43,786 bases of DNA from Streptomyces olivochromogenes (GCF_021538895.1 NZ_JADDRL010000080.1:1-43786), one strand, 5' to 3'; shown: positions 1 through 7,679, counted from the stretch's first letter. Numbers and translations are program-made. The notes: generated by a model from the sequence alone, not told the origin.

Positions 1-71
1 CCCCATGCGTTCGCCACCTGACTACGCTCTGCGCCTGTCCGAGGCCGGCGTCGCAGGGGGTGGGGGTACAG

Positions 72-770
72 GTGACCGTTCGGCCGAGGGACGGAATCGC
101 CGTCCTCGCGGTCGGCCTCCTCGCAGCGCTGCTGCCGGCCGCCGCCCACCACATCCGCCCCACCCCCTACGGAGATCACCTCACCGTCACCGGGCCCGGC
201 GCGGTGGCCGCCCCGGCGGTGCGGGTGCGGGGTGCCGCCGTGGAGGCGTACGGGCCCTCGGACGAGGACGTGCGGTGGCGATATGCCCGGGAGGGGCGGT
301 GGCCCGTCGCCGTGGTGGGGGTGCGGGGGGTCGCGATGGCCGTCTGGGACGACGGGGTGGTCACCGGTACCGGCGGCCGGGGGGACCGCGTGCGCTGGCA
401 CCGGGCCCTGCCCGGGGCCGGCGGCTGGCTCCGTGCGCACGGCGGGAGAGGGGTCCTGCGCCCGATGGGGCCGGGCGTCCTCGCCGTCGTCACCCCGGAC
501 CGCGTCACCGCGTATCGCACCTCCGACGGCGACCTCCGCTGGATGCTGCCCGCGCGCGGGGGATGCGCGTTCCGGCCCGAACGTGCCGTTCGTCACGCGG
601 GCGCGCTCCTCGTCGCCCAGCCCTGCGCCCAGGGCGCGTGGACCGCGCAGGTCATCGCCCTCGACGCGTTCGGCCGCATCGCCCCGCACCGCAGACCCCT
701 GGCCAACGACCGCCCCGGCGACCGTCTCGAACGCCCGCACGCAGAAAAAGCGCTTGCCTCGCCCCGTTAG
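72..770 (+). CDS. Secreted PQQ/beta-propeller-like protein
   Basis: About 232 residues. An N-terminal hydrophobic stretch after two arginines (VLAVGLLAALLPAAA, about residues 10-25) looks like a signal peptide or a single membrane anchor. The rest has two or three short segments of the type AYRTSDGDLRW and VEAYGPSDEDVRW, which resemble blades of PQQ-like (Trp-docking) beta-propellers, so an extracytoplasmic binding or scaffold role is inferred. It is shorter than a full propeller. I chose the GTG at 72 because a G-rich stretch lies just upstream; GTG at 60 is an in-frame alternative. Its TAG stop (768-770) forms part of a candidate -10 box for the next transcription unit. No specific substrate can be named. 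Confidence 0.6.
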   Translation: MTVRPRDGIAVLAVGLLAALLPAAAHHIRPTPYGDHLTVTGPGAVAAPAVRVRGAAVEAYGPSDEDVRWRYAREGRWPVAVVGVRGVAMAVWDDGVVTGTGGRGDRVRWHRALPGAGGWLRAHGGRGVLRPMGPGVLAVVTPDRVTAYRTSDGDLRWMLPARGGCAFRPERAVRHAGALLVAQPCAQGAWTAQVIALDAFGRIAPHRRPLANDRPGDRLERPHAEKALASPR

Positions 771-780
771 ACTTGGCCCA
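754..780 (+). promoter_or_regulatory. Candidate promoter with leaderless start
   Basis: TAGACT at 768-773 fits an actinobacterial -10 box. The seventh base after it is the A of an ATG (780), the arrangement typical of leaderless transcripts. TTGCCT (754-759) is too close to be a standard -35, so the upstream element is unclear. The -10 overlaps the stop codon of the preceding gene. Confidence 0.45.
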
Positions 781-803
781 TGGCCATTCTCCTCGCGCAT
801 TAG
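780..803 (+). CDS. Putative seven-residue leader peptide (MAILLAH)
   Basis: ATG at 780 opens a seven-codon ORF ending in TAG at 801-803, followed by 59 bases before the ABC-F start. The sequence after it can form alternative short hairpins: GGCGG (806-810) with CCGCC (823-827), or GGCGGG (806-811) with CCCGCC (830-835). Some ABC-F genes are controlled by ribosome stalling on a short upstream ORF, so a leader function is an inference from that family. It could also be a chance mini-ORF. Confidence 0.4.
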   Translation: MAILLAH

Positions 804-862
804 ACGGCGGGAACGTCCTCAGCCGCCCACCCGCCAATCCCAGTCCGCCCTGGAGTCTGTCC

Positions 863-2461
863 GTGATCTCCGCCTCCGGTATCGAGCTGCGCGCCGGTGC
901 CCGCATCCTCATCGAGAACGCCTCGTTCCGTGTCGCCAAGGGCGACCGCATCGGTCTCGTCGGCCGCAACGGCGCCGGCAAGACCACCCTCACCAAGGTC
1001 CTGGCCGGCGACGGTATCCCCGCCGCGGGCACCGTCACCCGGTCCGGCGAGGTCGGCTACCTGCCGCAGGACCCCCGCACCGGCGACCTCGACGTCCTCG
1101 CCCGCGACCGCGTCCTCTCCGCGCGCGGCCTCGACGTCCTGATCCGCAAGATGCGCGACAACGAGCAGCGCATCGCCAACGGCCAGGGCGCCACCCGCGA
1201 GAAGGCCCTCAAGCAGTACGAGCGCCAGGAGACCGAGTTCCTCACCAAGGGCGGGTACGCCGCCGAGGCCGAGGCCGCCACCATCGCCGCCGCGCTCAAC
1301 CTGCCCGACCGGGTGCTCGGCCAGCCCCTGCACACGCTCTCCGGTGGTCAGCGCCGCCGTATCGAGCTGGCCCGGATCCTGTTCTCGGACGCGGACACGC
1401 TGCTGCTCGACGAGCCGACGAACCACCTCGACGCCGACTCGATCATCTGGCTGCGCGACTACCTGAAGACCTACCGCGGCGGCTTCATCGTCATCTCCCA
1501 CGACGTCGACCTGGTCGAGACGGTCGTCAACAAGGTGTTCTACCTGGACGCCAACCGCTCCCAGATCGACGTCTACAACATGGGCTGGAAGCTCTACCAG
1601 CAGCAGCGCGAGGCCGACGAGAAGCGCCGCAAGCGCGAGCGCGCCAACGCCGAGAAGAAGGCCGCCGCCCTCAACGCGCAGGCCGACAAGATGCGCGCCA
1701 AGGCCACCAAGACCGTCGCCGCGCAGAACATGGCCCGCCGCGCCGACAAGCTGCTCTCCGGCCTGGAGGCGGTCCGCCAGTCCGACAAGGTCGCCAAGCT
1801 CCGCTTCCCCGAGCCCTCGCCCTGCGGCAAGACCCCGCTGATGGCCGAGGGCCTGTCGAAGTCGTACGGCTCCCTGGAGATCTTCACCGACGTCGACCTG
1901 GCCATCGACAAGGGCTCCCGGGTCGTCATCCTCGGCCTCAACGGCGCCGGCAAGACGACCCTGCTGCGCCTCCTCGGCGGCGTCGAGACGCCCGACACCG
2001 GCGAGGTCGTCCCCGGCCACGGCCTCAAGCTCGGCTACTACGCCCAGGAGCACGAGACCCTCGACCCCGACCGCACGGTCCTGGAGAACATGCGCTCGGC
2101 CGCCCCCGACATGGACCTCGTCGAGGTCCGCAAGGTGCTGGGCTCGTTCCTCTTCTCCGGAGACGACGTCGACAAGCCGGCCGGTGTGCTCTCCGGCGGC
2201 GAGAAGACCCGCCTGGCCCTCGCCACGCTGGTCGTCTCCTCCGCCAACGTCCTGCTCCTGGACGAGCCGACGAACAACCTCGACCCCGCCAGCCGCGAGG
2301 AGATCCTCGGCGCCCTGCGCACCTACAAGGGCGCGGTCGTCCTCGTCACCCACGACGAGGGTGCCGTCGAGGCGCTCCAGCCGGAGCGGATCATCCTGCT
2401 CCCGGACGGTGTCGAGGACCTGTGGGGCGCCGACTACGCGGATCTCGTCGCCCTCGCTTGA
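863..2461 (+). CDS. ABC-F family ATP-binding protein (ribosome-associated)
   Basis: Soluble protein of 532 residues with two ABC ATPase domains and no membrane segment, the plan of ABC-F translation factors, which act at the ribosomal E/P sites. Domain 1 has Walker A GRNGAGKTT (about 34-42), signature LSGGQRRR (about 158) and Walker B LLLDEPTNHLD (about 180). Domain 2 has GLNGAGKTT (about 357), LSGGEKTR (about 443) and LLLDEPTNNLD (about 466). Between them lies a long Lys/Arg/Glu/Ala-rich helical linker (about 245-310) like the P-site-tRNA interaction motif. GTG at 863 is chosen because GGAG (852-855) lies seven bases upstream. It could be a housekeeping factor or could protect ribosomes from antibiotics; the sequence alone does not decide. 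Confidence 0.93.
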   Translation: MISASGIELRAGARILIENASFRVAKGDRIGLVGRNGAGKTTLTKVLAGDGIPAAGTVTRSGEVGYLPQDPRTGDLDVLARDRVLSARGLDVLIRKMRDNEQRIANGQGATREKALKQYERQETEFLTKGGYAAEAEAATIAAALNLPDRVLGQPLHTLSGGQRRRIELARILFSDADTLLLDEPTNHLDADSIIWLRDYLKTYRGGFIVISHDVDLVETVVNKVFYLDANRSQIDVYNMGWKLYQQQREADEKRRKRERANAEKKAAALNAQADKMRAKATKTVAAQNMARRADKLLSGLEAVRQSDKVAKLRFPEPSPCGKTPLMAEGLSKSYGSLEIFTDVDLAIDKGSRVVILGLNGAGKTTLLRLLGGVETPDTGEVVPGHGLKLGYYAQEHETLDPDRTVLENMRSAAPDMDLVEVRKVLGSFLFSGDDVDKPAGVLSGGEKTRLALATLVVSSANVLLLDEPTNNLDPASREEILGALRTYKGAVVLVTHDEGAVEALQPERIILLPDGVEDLWGADYADLVALA

Positions 2462-2759
2462 TCGAATGGATGATCCACAGCGTATGGATCATTCGGCCCA
2501 TCGGTGATCCATCATCTGTGTGAGATCTCCTCGTATCGAGGTGTGTCGTACATCGATTTCGCGGCCGATCCCTTTGTCGACAAGGGGTCGGCCGCGCCGC
2601 GTCTCTGACCTGGCACTTCATCGATGAACCCACCGGGACGCAGGGATGACGTCGATCGGAACTCTGGATTCCGCTTGTGGGGATGCGCTCCTGTCGTCAC
2701 AAGCTTGTCTCACGGACCTTGCCGAATGGGTGGCCATCACGCCCCGGAGGGGTGATCAT
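2460..2759 (+). promoter_or_regulatory. Cluster of eight GATC sites upstream of gbn
   Basis: GATC occurs at 2460, 2472, 2487, 2506, 2524, 2567, 2654 and 2754, in a genome type where it is expected about once per 300-400 bases. Three sites (2470-2475 read in reverse, 2487-2492, 2754-2759) match GATC(A/T)T, the motif reported for the Gbn nucleoid protein encoded immediately downstream. The first two of these form a perfect inverted repeat, ATGATCCA (2470-2477) and TGGATCAT (2485-2492). The last lies between a GGAGGGG ribosome-site-like sequence and an in-frame ATG at 2758. Autoregulation is inferred. Confidence 0.55.
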
Positions 2760-2796
2760 GAGGGGACCAGAGCGCACTTCCCATGAGGAGGCACGG

Positions 2797-3018
2797 GTGG
2801 CCGAGACTCTGAAGAAGGGCAGCCGGGTGACCGGCGCCGCGCGCGACAAGCTCGCGGCAGACCTGAAGAAGAAGTACGACTCCGGTGCGAGCATCCGGGC
2901 GCTGGCCGAGGAGACCGGCCGCTCGTATGGCTTCGTACACCGGATGCTCAGCGAGTCGGGCGTCACGCTGCGTGGGCGTGGCGGAGCGACCCGGGGCAAG
3001 AAGGCCGCATCGTCCTGA
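2797..3018 (+). CDS. gbn: Gbn-type GATC-binding nucleoid-associated protein
   Basis: A 73-residue basic protein with a helix-turn-helix (GASIRALAEETGRSYGFVHRML, about residues 29-50) flanked by Lys/Arg-rich segments. It matches the small actinobacterial NAP described in S. coelicolor as Gbn (SCO1839), which binds GATC(A/T)T sites genome-wide and mostly lowers expression. GTG at 2797 is preceded by GAGGAG (2785-2790) at six-base spacing. An in-frame ATG at 2758 with its own GGAGGGG (about 2746-2752) would add 13 residues, so the start needs proof. Position next to an enoyl-CoA hydratase and an ABC-F gene agrees with the remembered S. coelicolor order. Confidence 0.85.
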   Translation: MAETLKKGSRVTGAARDKLAADLKKKYDSGASIRALAEETGRSYGFVHRMLSESGVTLRGRGGATRGKKAASS

Positions 3019-3164
3019 CCTCGGGCGGCCCATCGGCTTCGATGGTGGCCACCCGGTCGGTTCGCTGATCGGCCGGGTGGTTACTGTGCAGTCACTTAGC
3101 TGTGTCGTCGTGCGGCGCGATGTCGTACGGTGCGCAGGATGACCGCACCCATCGGAGGCGCCCC

Positions 3165-3968
3165 ATGGCTTCGCCCGACCAGGACCTCGCTCCTGTACTC
3201 GACAAGGACGGCGTACGGCTCACCGTCGACGACGCGCTCGCCACGGTGACGCTGTCCAACCCGGCCAAGCGCAACGCCCAAAGCCCCGCGATGTGGCGGG
3301 CGTTGGCCGAGGCCGGGCGGTTGCTGCCGGGCTCCGTCCGGGTCGTCGTGCTGCGTGGCGAGGGCCAGTCCTTCTCTGCCGGGCTGGACCGACAGATGTT
3401 CACCCCGGAGGGGATCCCGGGCGAGCCGACGTTCTTCGAACTCGCGCGCCGTGACGACGCCGAGCTGGACGCGACCATCGCCGAGTACCAGGAGGGATTC
3501 ACCTGGTGGCGGCGCAACGACATCGTGTCCGTCGCCGCTGTCCAGGGGCATGCCATCGGTGCCGGTTTCCAGCTCGCCCTCGCCTGTGACCTGCGCGTGG
3601 TCGCCGACGACGTGCAGTTCGCGATGCGCGAGACCAGCCTGGGGATCGTGCCCGACCTGACCGGCACGCACCCGCTGGTGGGGCTCGTCGGTTACGCCCG
3701 CGCGCTGGAGATCTGCGCGACCGGGCGGTACGTGCACGCCGAGGAGGCCGTGACGACCGGGCTGGCCAACCTCGCGGTGCCGGTCGCGGAACTCGACGGC
3801 GCGGCGCGGGACCTGGCCGCGGCGCTCCTCGCCGCGCCCCGGGACGCGGTCGTCGAGACCAAGGCCCTGCTGCGCGGAGCAACCGGCCGCGACTACGACG
3901 CCCAACGCACCGCGGAGCGCGCCGCCCAGGCCCGCCGCCTGCGGGACTTGGCCGACGTGGGCGAATGA
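3165..3968 (+). CDS. Enoyl-CoA hydratase/isomerase family protein
   Basis: A 267-residue crotonase-fold protein. The oxyanion-hole segments are visible: GEGQSFSAGLD (about 65) and GHAIGAGFQLALACDLR (about 130). The residue that aligns with the first catalytic Glu of enoyl-CoA hydratase is Gln (GAGFQLA), while the second Glu is kept in RETSLGIVPD (about 158). The protein may therefore not be a standard hydratase; crotonase relatives include isomerases, hydrolases and decarboxylases. ATG at 3165 is supported by GGAGG (3154-3158) six bases upstream. It stands alone, followed by a repeat tract and a convergent gene. Confidence 0.88.
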   Translation: MASPDQDLAPVLDKDGVRLTVDDALATVTLSNPAKRNAQSPAMWRALAEAGRLLPGSVRVVVLRGEGQSFSAGLDRQMFTPEGIPGEPTFFELARRDDAELDATIAEYQEGFTWWRRNDIVSVAAVQGHAIGAGFQLALACDLRVVADDVQFAMRETSLGIVPDLTGTHPLVGLVGYARALEICATGRYVHAEEAVTTGLANLAVPVAELDGAARDLAAALLAAPRDAVVETKALLRGATGRDYDAQRTAERAAQARRLRDLADVGE

Positions 3969-4345
3969 CGTACGCCCACCGGTCCGACGCACCGCACGCA
4001 CGCCACGCGGGCTGACTGGCATGCGCCGGCCCGGCGGATCGGCATGCGCCGAGCCCGCCCTGGCCGAATGGCGTGCGCTGCACCGACCACCCGGCGTGCG
4101 CCGCCCGGCGGACAGCCGTTCGCCGCGCCCTGGCCAATTGGTGTGCGCCGTGCCACCTGACCGGCGTGCGCCGGCCTCGCCTACCGGCATGCGTCGCCCC
4201 GGCGGATCTGCAGGCGCCGCCCCGGCGTGGGCCGCGCCCCGGCGGACGGCCGTGGGCTGCGCCCCGGCCGACCAGTATGCGCCGCCCACGCCCCGACCAA
4301 CCGGCCCTCACCGCCCTGGCCACCTGGCGTCCATCGGCCAGCCGA
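3969..4345. repeat. Degenerate repeats with GGCRTGCGCC core
   Basis: The interval between two convergent genes has no convincing gene. It is built from degenerate units about 22-26 bases long around GGCATGCGCC or GGCGTGCGCC, followed by variants of CCGGCGGA or CCTGGCCGAAT. At least ten units can be followed from about 4017 to 4290. Long open frames through it in several frames are a by-product of the composition. Confidence 0.6.
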
Positions 4346-4397
4346 CCTAGGTCACCCCGGCTCGCCGAGCGCTGTCACCACGGCTCAGCCGCTCTCG

Positions 4398-5129
4398 TCA
4401 CCCGGGCTCGCCCACCACCGTCACCACCACCGTCACCGTCGGATGATCTCCCGGATCGCTCAGTGCCTCCCGTACCGCCCTGCGGATGTCCCGGGCCACG
4501 GCCAGGGGGCGGTGGGACGTGGACGTCGCCGCCTCCACGCGTACGTGGCGGCGTGGCAGGGCGGTCTCGGTGTCCTGGTGTTCCTCGATGTGTACCGCCC
4601 GGCCCAGGACGCCGGTCAGGTGGGTCACGCCGGGGACGGCGAGGGCCGCCTCGGTGGCTCGGGACTCGTCCGGGTCCTTGGTCTCGCGGGCGCGGGGAGG
4701 CTCCGGGGAGCGGACCGCCGGGGGCTTTGCCTCTTCCTCCAGCAGGTCCGTCACGCGTAGGTCCACCTCGACGACCGTCAGGCCGAGGCGCTCCGTCGCG
4801 GTCGTCGCCAACGTCAGCCGCAGCCGCGAGGCCGTCGCCGGCAGCGGTTCGTCGGCCGTGGCCGCGAAGTCCGCCGTCACCCGGAGCGGGCCCGGGGGCA
4901 GCGCCCCCGGCGGTGGCGGCACGGCCGGTTCGTGGGTGTCGTCCGGATCCGCGAGAGCGATCCGCAGCGCGCCGAGCCGCGCCCCCGCCACACCCGCCGC
5001 CGCGCGCCGCAGCACCGCCTCGGCCGCCGCCTCCGCGATCCACGCCCCGTCGCCCGGTCCGCCGAGCGGGAGAAGTCTGCCCAGGCCCAGTTGGTGCCGT
5101 ACGGCCTGTGTCCATCGGTCCGCCGTCAT
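4398..5129 (-). CDS. Divergent Asp23/Gls24-like protein
   Basis: About 243 residues, no signal peptide or membrane span. The middle (LRLTLATTATERLGLTVVEVDLRVTDLL, about residues 107-134) resembles the C-terminal half of Asp23/Gls24 domains. The C-terminal part (VPGVTHLTGVLGR ... HVRVEAATS ... VARDIRRAVREAL) again looks like an Asp23 fold, so this may be two degenerate Asp23 modules joined by a Pro/Glu-rich linker. It is divergent from the Asp23 gene at 5219 with only 89 bases between them, implying co-regulation. The start was set at MTADRW, with GGAG just upstream; MRQAGA a few codons earlier is possible. Confidence 0.6.
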   Translation of the reverse strand: MTADRWTQAVRHQLGLGRLLPLGGPGDGAWIAEAAAEAVLRRAAAGVAGARLGALRIALADPDDTHEPAVPPPPGALPPGPLRVTADFAATADEPLPATASRLRLTLATTATERLGLTVVEVDLRVTDLLEEEAKPPAVRSPEPPRARETKDPDESRATEAALAVPGVTHLTGVLGRAVHIEEHQDTETALPRRHVRVEAATSTSHRPLAVARDIRRAVREALSDPGDHPTVTVVVTVVGEPG

Positions 5130-5218
5130 TGCTCCAGCCTGCCGCATCCCCGGCGCGCCGCGGCGCATCCCCACTTACCGTGGTCGAAGGGGACGACGAC
5201 GGGAAGGGACGTACGGCG

Positions 5219-5704
5219 ATGACCGAGATGACGGAGCGGGACCGGACGACGAGCCCCGAGAGCGCGGCGGAGCCCCCGGTACAGACCCGTAAGGCCACCA
5301 AGCGCGGTGGCGGGGACCCGGCGACCCGGGGACGTACGACCATCGCCGACGGGGTGGTGGAGAAGATCGCCGCACTGGCGGCGCGGGACGTGGTCGGCGT
5401 GCACGCCCTGGGCAGCGGGCTGGCGCGGACCTTCGGGGCCGTGCGCGACCGGGTGCCGGGCGGCACGAAGTCGGTGACCCGCGGGGTCAAGGCCGAGGTC
5501 GGCGAGGTGCAGACCGCAATCGACCTGGAGATCGTCGTGGACTACGGCATGCCGATCGCCGACGTGGCCCGGGCCGTGCGCGAGAACGTCATCGCGGCCG
5601 TGGAGCGGATGACCGGACTTGAGGTCGTCGAGGTCAATCTCGCGGTGAGTGATGTCAAGCTTCCGGAGGAAGAGGAAGAAGAGCCGGAACCCCGGATCCA
5701 GTGA
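5219..5704 (+). CDS. Asp23/Gls24 family envelope stress response protein
   Basis: A 161-residue cytoplasmic protein. After a charged, disordered N-terminus (about 1-38) comes a canonical Asp23 domain: TTIADGVVEKIAALAARDVVGVHAL (about 41-65), VQTAIDLEIVVDYGMPIADVARAVRENV (about 100-127) and MTGLEVVEVNLAVSDVKLP (about 135-153). It ends in an acidic tail with seven Glu. Family members are abundant proteins tethered to the membrane by AmaP and linked to envelope stress. GGAAGGGA (5202-5209) supports the ATG at 5219. It heads the cluster that ends with AmaP. Confidence 0.92.
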   Translation: MTEMTERDRTTSPESAAEPPVQTRKATKRGGGDPATRGRTTIADGVVEKIAALAARDVVGVHALGSGLARTFGAVRDRVPGGTKSVTRGVKAEVGEVQTAIDLEIVVDYGMPIADVARAVRENVIAAVERMTGLEVVEVNLAVSDVKLPEEEEEEPEPRIQ

Positions 5705-5771
5705 CGACGGGCGACCGGACACGCACGGCTGAGGAGAGACAACGCACGGCTGAGGAGCTGAGGAGCGCAGC

Positions 5772-5966
5772 ATGAGCATGGCTGTGGTCGGCATGATCGC
5801 CGGAATGGCGCTGGGCTTCGCCGGATATTTCGGCGGGTTCGGTGCCTTCCTCCTGGTGGCGGCGCTTGGTGCCGTCGGATTCGTCGTCGGCCGGTTCCTG
5901 GAGGGGGACTTGGAGCCGGGTGACTTCTTCCGCATCCGCACCGACCGGCGCGACCGACGACCGTGA
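5772..5966 (+). CDS. Small membrane protein, DUF2273-like
   Basis: 64 residues. Two closely spaced hydrophobic segments (VVGMIAGMALGFAGYFGG and FGAFLLVAALGAVGFVVGRF, about residues 5-42) are followed by an acidic/basic tail. DUF2273 proteins of this size recur inside Asp23/AmaP operons and are presumed membrane partners of the Asp23 layer. Its stop TGA overlaps the GTG start of the next gene, so translation is coupled. Confidence 0.85.
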   Translation: MSMAVVGMIAGMALGFAGYFGGFGAFLLVAALGAVGFVVGRFLEGDLEPGDFFRIRTDRRDRRP

Positions 5967-6385
5967 CCGCCGTGAGCGGCGGGGCCGGGGAGGTCCGCGG
6001 ACCCGTGACCGTCGTCGCGCCGGGCGAGCGCGGCGCGCTGCGGATCGCCGACCGGGTCGTCGCGAAGGTCGCCGCACGGGCGGCGCGCGAGGCGGTCGGA
6101 CCGCTGACCGAGGACGCCGCCGCACCGCACGCGAGCGTCGTCGTGCACCCGCACGCGCTCGGCTCCGGTCAGGCGGGGGACAGACCCGTCGCCACCGCCC
6201 GGATCCGGGTGCACCTCGAACTCGACTATCCCTGCGACATCGGCGCGCGCTGCGCTGCCGTGCGTCGGCATGTGGTCGAGCGGGTAGGCGCGTTGGTGGG
6301 CATGGAGGTGCCGGAGGTGGCCGTCCAGGTGGAGCGGCTGCACCCGGTACCCGTGCACGGCGCGGCACACGGGAGGGCGCGATGA
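5963..6385 (+). CDS. Second Asp23/Gls24 family protein
   Basis: A 140-residue protein with a single Asp23-type domain: ALRIADRVVAKVAARAAREAVG (about 26-47), then IRVHLELDYPCDIGARCAAVRRHVVERVGALVGMEVPEVAVQVERL (about 79-124). GTG start in a GTGA overlap with the preceding gene; ATGA overlap with the next. It lacks the acidic tail of the first Asp23 protein. Presence of several non-identical Asp23 proteins in one cluster suggests hetero-oligomers at the membrane, which is inference. Confidence 0.88.
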   Translation: MTAVSGGAGEVRGPVTVVAPGERGALRIADRVVAKVAARAAREAVGPLTEDAAAPHASVVVHPHALGSGQAGDRPVATARIRVHLELDYPCDIGARCAAVRRHVVERVGALVGMEVPEVAVQVERLHPVPVHGAAHGRAR

Positions 6386-7059
6386 GCGAGTCCCAGGGCA
6401 CCGAGACCACCACCCGACGGCTTCCGGCCGTCGAGAAGGAGACCGGAACCGGGCTGGACCAGGCGGCCTCGGCGGCCGCCTACGAGCCACCGCCGGCCGC
6501 GGCCGGGGACGACGGCCGAGGCGGCCGCTTCTGGTCGGTGCGCCGCGTGCCCGCGGGCATCGTCGCCCTGCTGCTCCTGATCGGCGCGGCCGCCTTCCTC
6601 TACGACATCGCCGCCGTACGGGCCCACCGGCCCGCCATGCACTGGCGGCGCGAACTGGCCCGGCAACTCGCCGAAAGGCCCCTCGACGACACCTGGGTGC
6701 TGGTCGGCGCGGGCGTCACCGCGGCCCTCGGCCTGTGGCTGATCGTGCTCGCCGTCACGCCCGGCCTGCGCAAGTGGCTGCCGATGCGGCCGCCGCACGC
6801 CGACGTCCGGGCCGTGCTGCACCGCGACGCGGCCGCCCTGGTGCTGCGCGACCGCGCGATGGAGGTCTCCGGCGTGCGGTCGGTACGGGTGCGGATGCGG
6901 CGCAGACGCGCCGACGTCCGCGCGGTCTCGCACTTCCGTGAACTCGACGACGTCCGCGCCGACCTGGACCTGACGCTCGCCGACGCGATCCGGGGGCTCG
7001 GGCTCACCCGGCCGCCCGGGCTGTCGGTGCACGTCGCGCGGCCCGGACGGAAGGGGTGA
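6382..7059 (+). CDS. DUF6286-type two-TM envelope protein
   Basis: 225 residues. A polar N-terminal region of about 52 residues is followed by two transmembrane helices (IVALLLLIGAAAFLYDIAAV, about 59-78; VLVGAGVTAALGLWLIVLAV, about 97-116) and a C-terminal soluble domain (about 130-225) with DVRAVLHRDAAALVLRDRAMEVSGV and an Asp23-like end. It resembles the DUF6286 proteins usually placed between Asp23 and AmaP genes in actinobacteria. ATGA overlap upstream and GTGA overlap downstream indicate one coupled operon. Confidence 0.85.
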   Translation: MSESQGTETTTRRLPAVEKETGTGLDQAASAAAYEPPPAAAGDDGRGGRFWSVRRVPAGIVALLLLIGAAAFLYDIAAVRAHRPAMHWRRELARQLAERPLDDTWVLVGAGVTAALGLWLIVLAVTPGLRKWLPMRPPHADVRAVLHRDAAALVLRDRAMEVSGVRSVRVRMRRRRADVRAVSHFRELDDVRADLDLTLADAIRGLGLTRPPGLSVHVARPGRKG

Positions 7060-7643
7060 GGGCGGTGCTGAGGACGGTCAACCGCGTACTGCTCGGTGTC
7101 GTCGGACTGCTGCTGGTCGTGCTCGGCGGCTCGGTGCTCGCCGTCGGCCTGGGCGTGCGGCCCCCGTCCTGGTGGATCCACCACGGGCGGCACGACGTCC
7201 TGCTCAGTCAGGCCGAACGGACCCGGTGGCGGGACGAGGGCTGGTGGTGGCCGACCGTCATCGCGGCGCTGGCCGTCCTCGTCCTGCTCGCCCTGTGGTG
7301 GCTCGCCGCCGTGCTGCGCCGACGCCGCCTCGCCGAGGTGCTCGTCGACACCGGCGACGGCGAGGGCGCGCTGCTGCGCGGCCGCGCCCTGGTGGACGTC
7401 CTCACCGCCGACGCGGACCGCCTGGACGGAGTGGCGCACGCCCATGCCACCCTGACCGGCCGCCGCGAGGCGCCCGGGGCGCACGTCTGGCTCCAGCTGG
7501 ACCCGGACGTGGACCCCGGCACGGCCCTGCACGACCTCACCGCCGAGTCCCTGACCCGGGCCCGCGAGTCGACGGGCCTGGCGAAGCTCCCGGCGGAAGT
7601 ACGCCTGGCGGCGGTCAAGCACCGTGCGGAAAGGGTCACTTGA
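7056..7643 (+). CDS. amaP: AmaP-like alkaline shock membrane anchor protein
   Basis: 195 residues with two N-terminal membrane helices (VLLGVVGLLLVVLGGSVLAVGL, about 10-31; VIAALAVLVLLALWWLAAVL, about 68-87) and a C-terminal cytoplasmic domain. This is the plan of AmaP, which anchors Asp23 at the membrane. The loop between the helices is Trp-rich (WWIHH, GWWWP) and would face outside. It is the last gene of the coupled Asp23 cluster, with a GTGA overlap to DUF6286 and a hairpin downstream. Confidence 0.82.
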   Translation: MRAVLRTVNRVLLGVVGLLLVVLGGSVLAVGLGVRPPSWWIHHGRHDVLLSQAERTRWRDEGWWWPTVIAALAVLVLLALWWLAAVLRRRRLAEVLVDTGDGEGALLRGRALVDVLTADADRLDGVAHAHATLTGRREAPGAHVWLQLDPDVDPGTALHDLTAESLTRARESTGLAKLPAEVRLAAVKHRAERVT

Positions 7644-7649
7644 CCGGTC

Positions 7650-7676
7650 GCGCGGGCGACGACGCCCGGCCCGCGC
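7650..7676. terminator. Shared terminator between convergent genes
   Basis: GCGCGGGC (7650-7657) pairs with GCCCGCGC (7669-7676) across an 11-base loop, between the stops of amaP and the minus-strand SDR gene. There is no U-tract, which is normal for Streptomyces terminators. Confidence 0.55.
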
Positions 7677-7679
7677 CCG

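Noticed and set aside
800..2353. 517-codon open frame on the minus strand opposite the ABC-F gene
   Set aside because: Val/Gly/Leu-rich composition typical of the antisense of a GC-rich gene, no domain, and the plus strand has clear ABC motifs.
780..2461. ATG at 780 as the true start of the ABC-F protein
   Set aside because: It is out of frame with the ABC-F reading frame and closes at TAG after seven codons.
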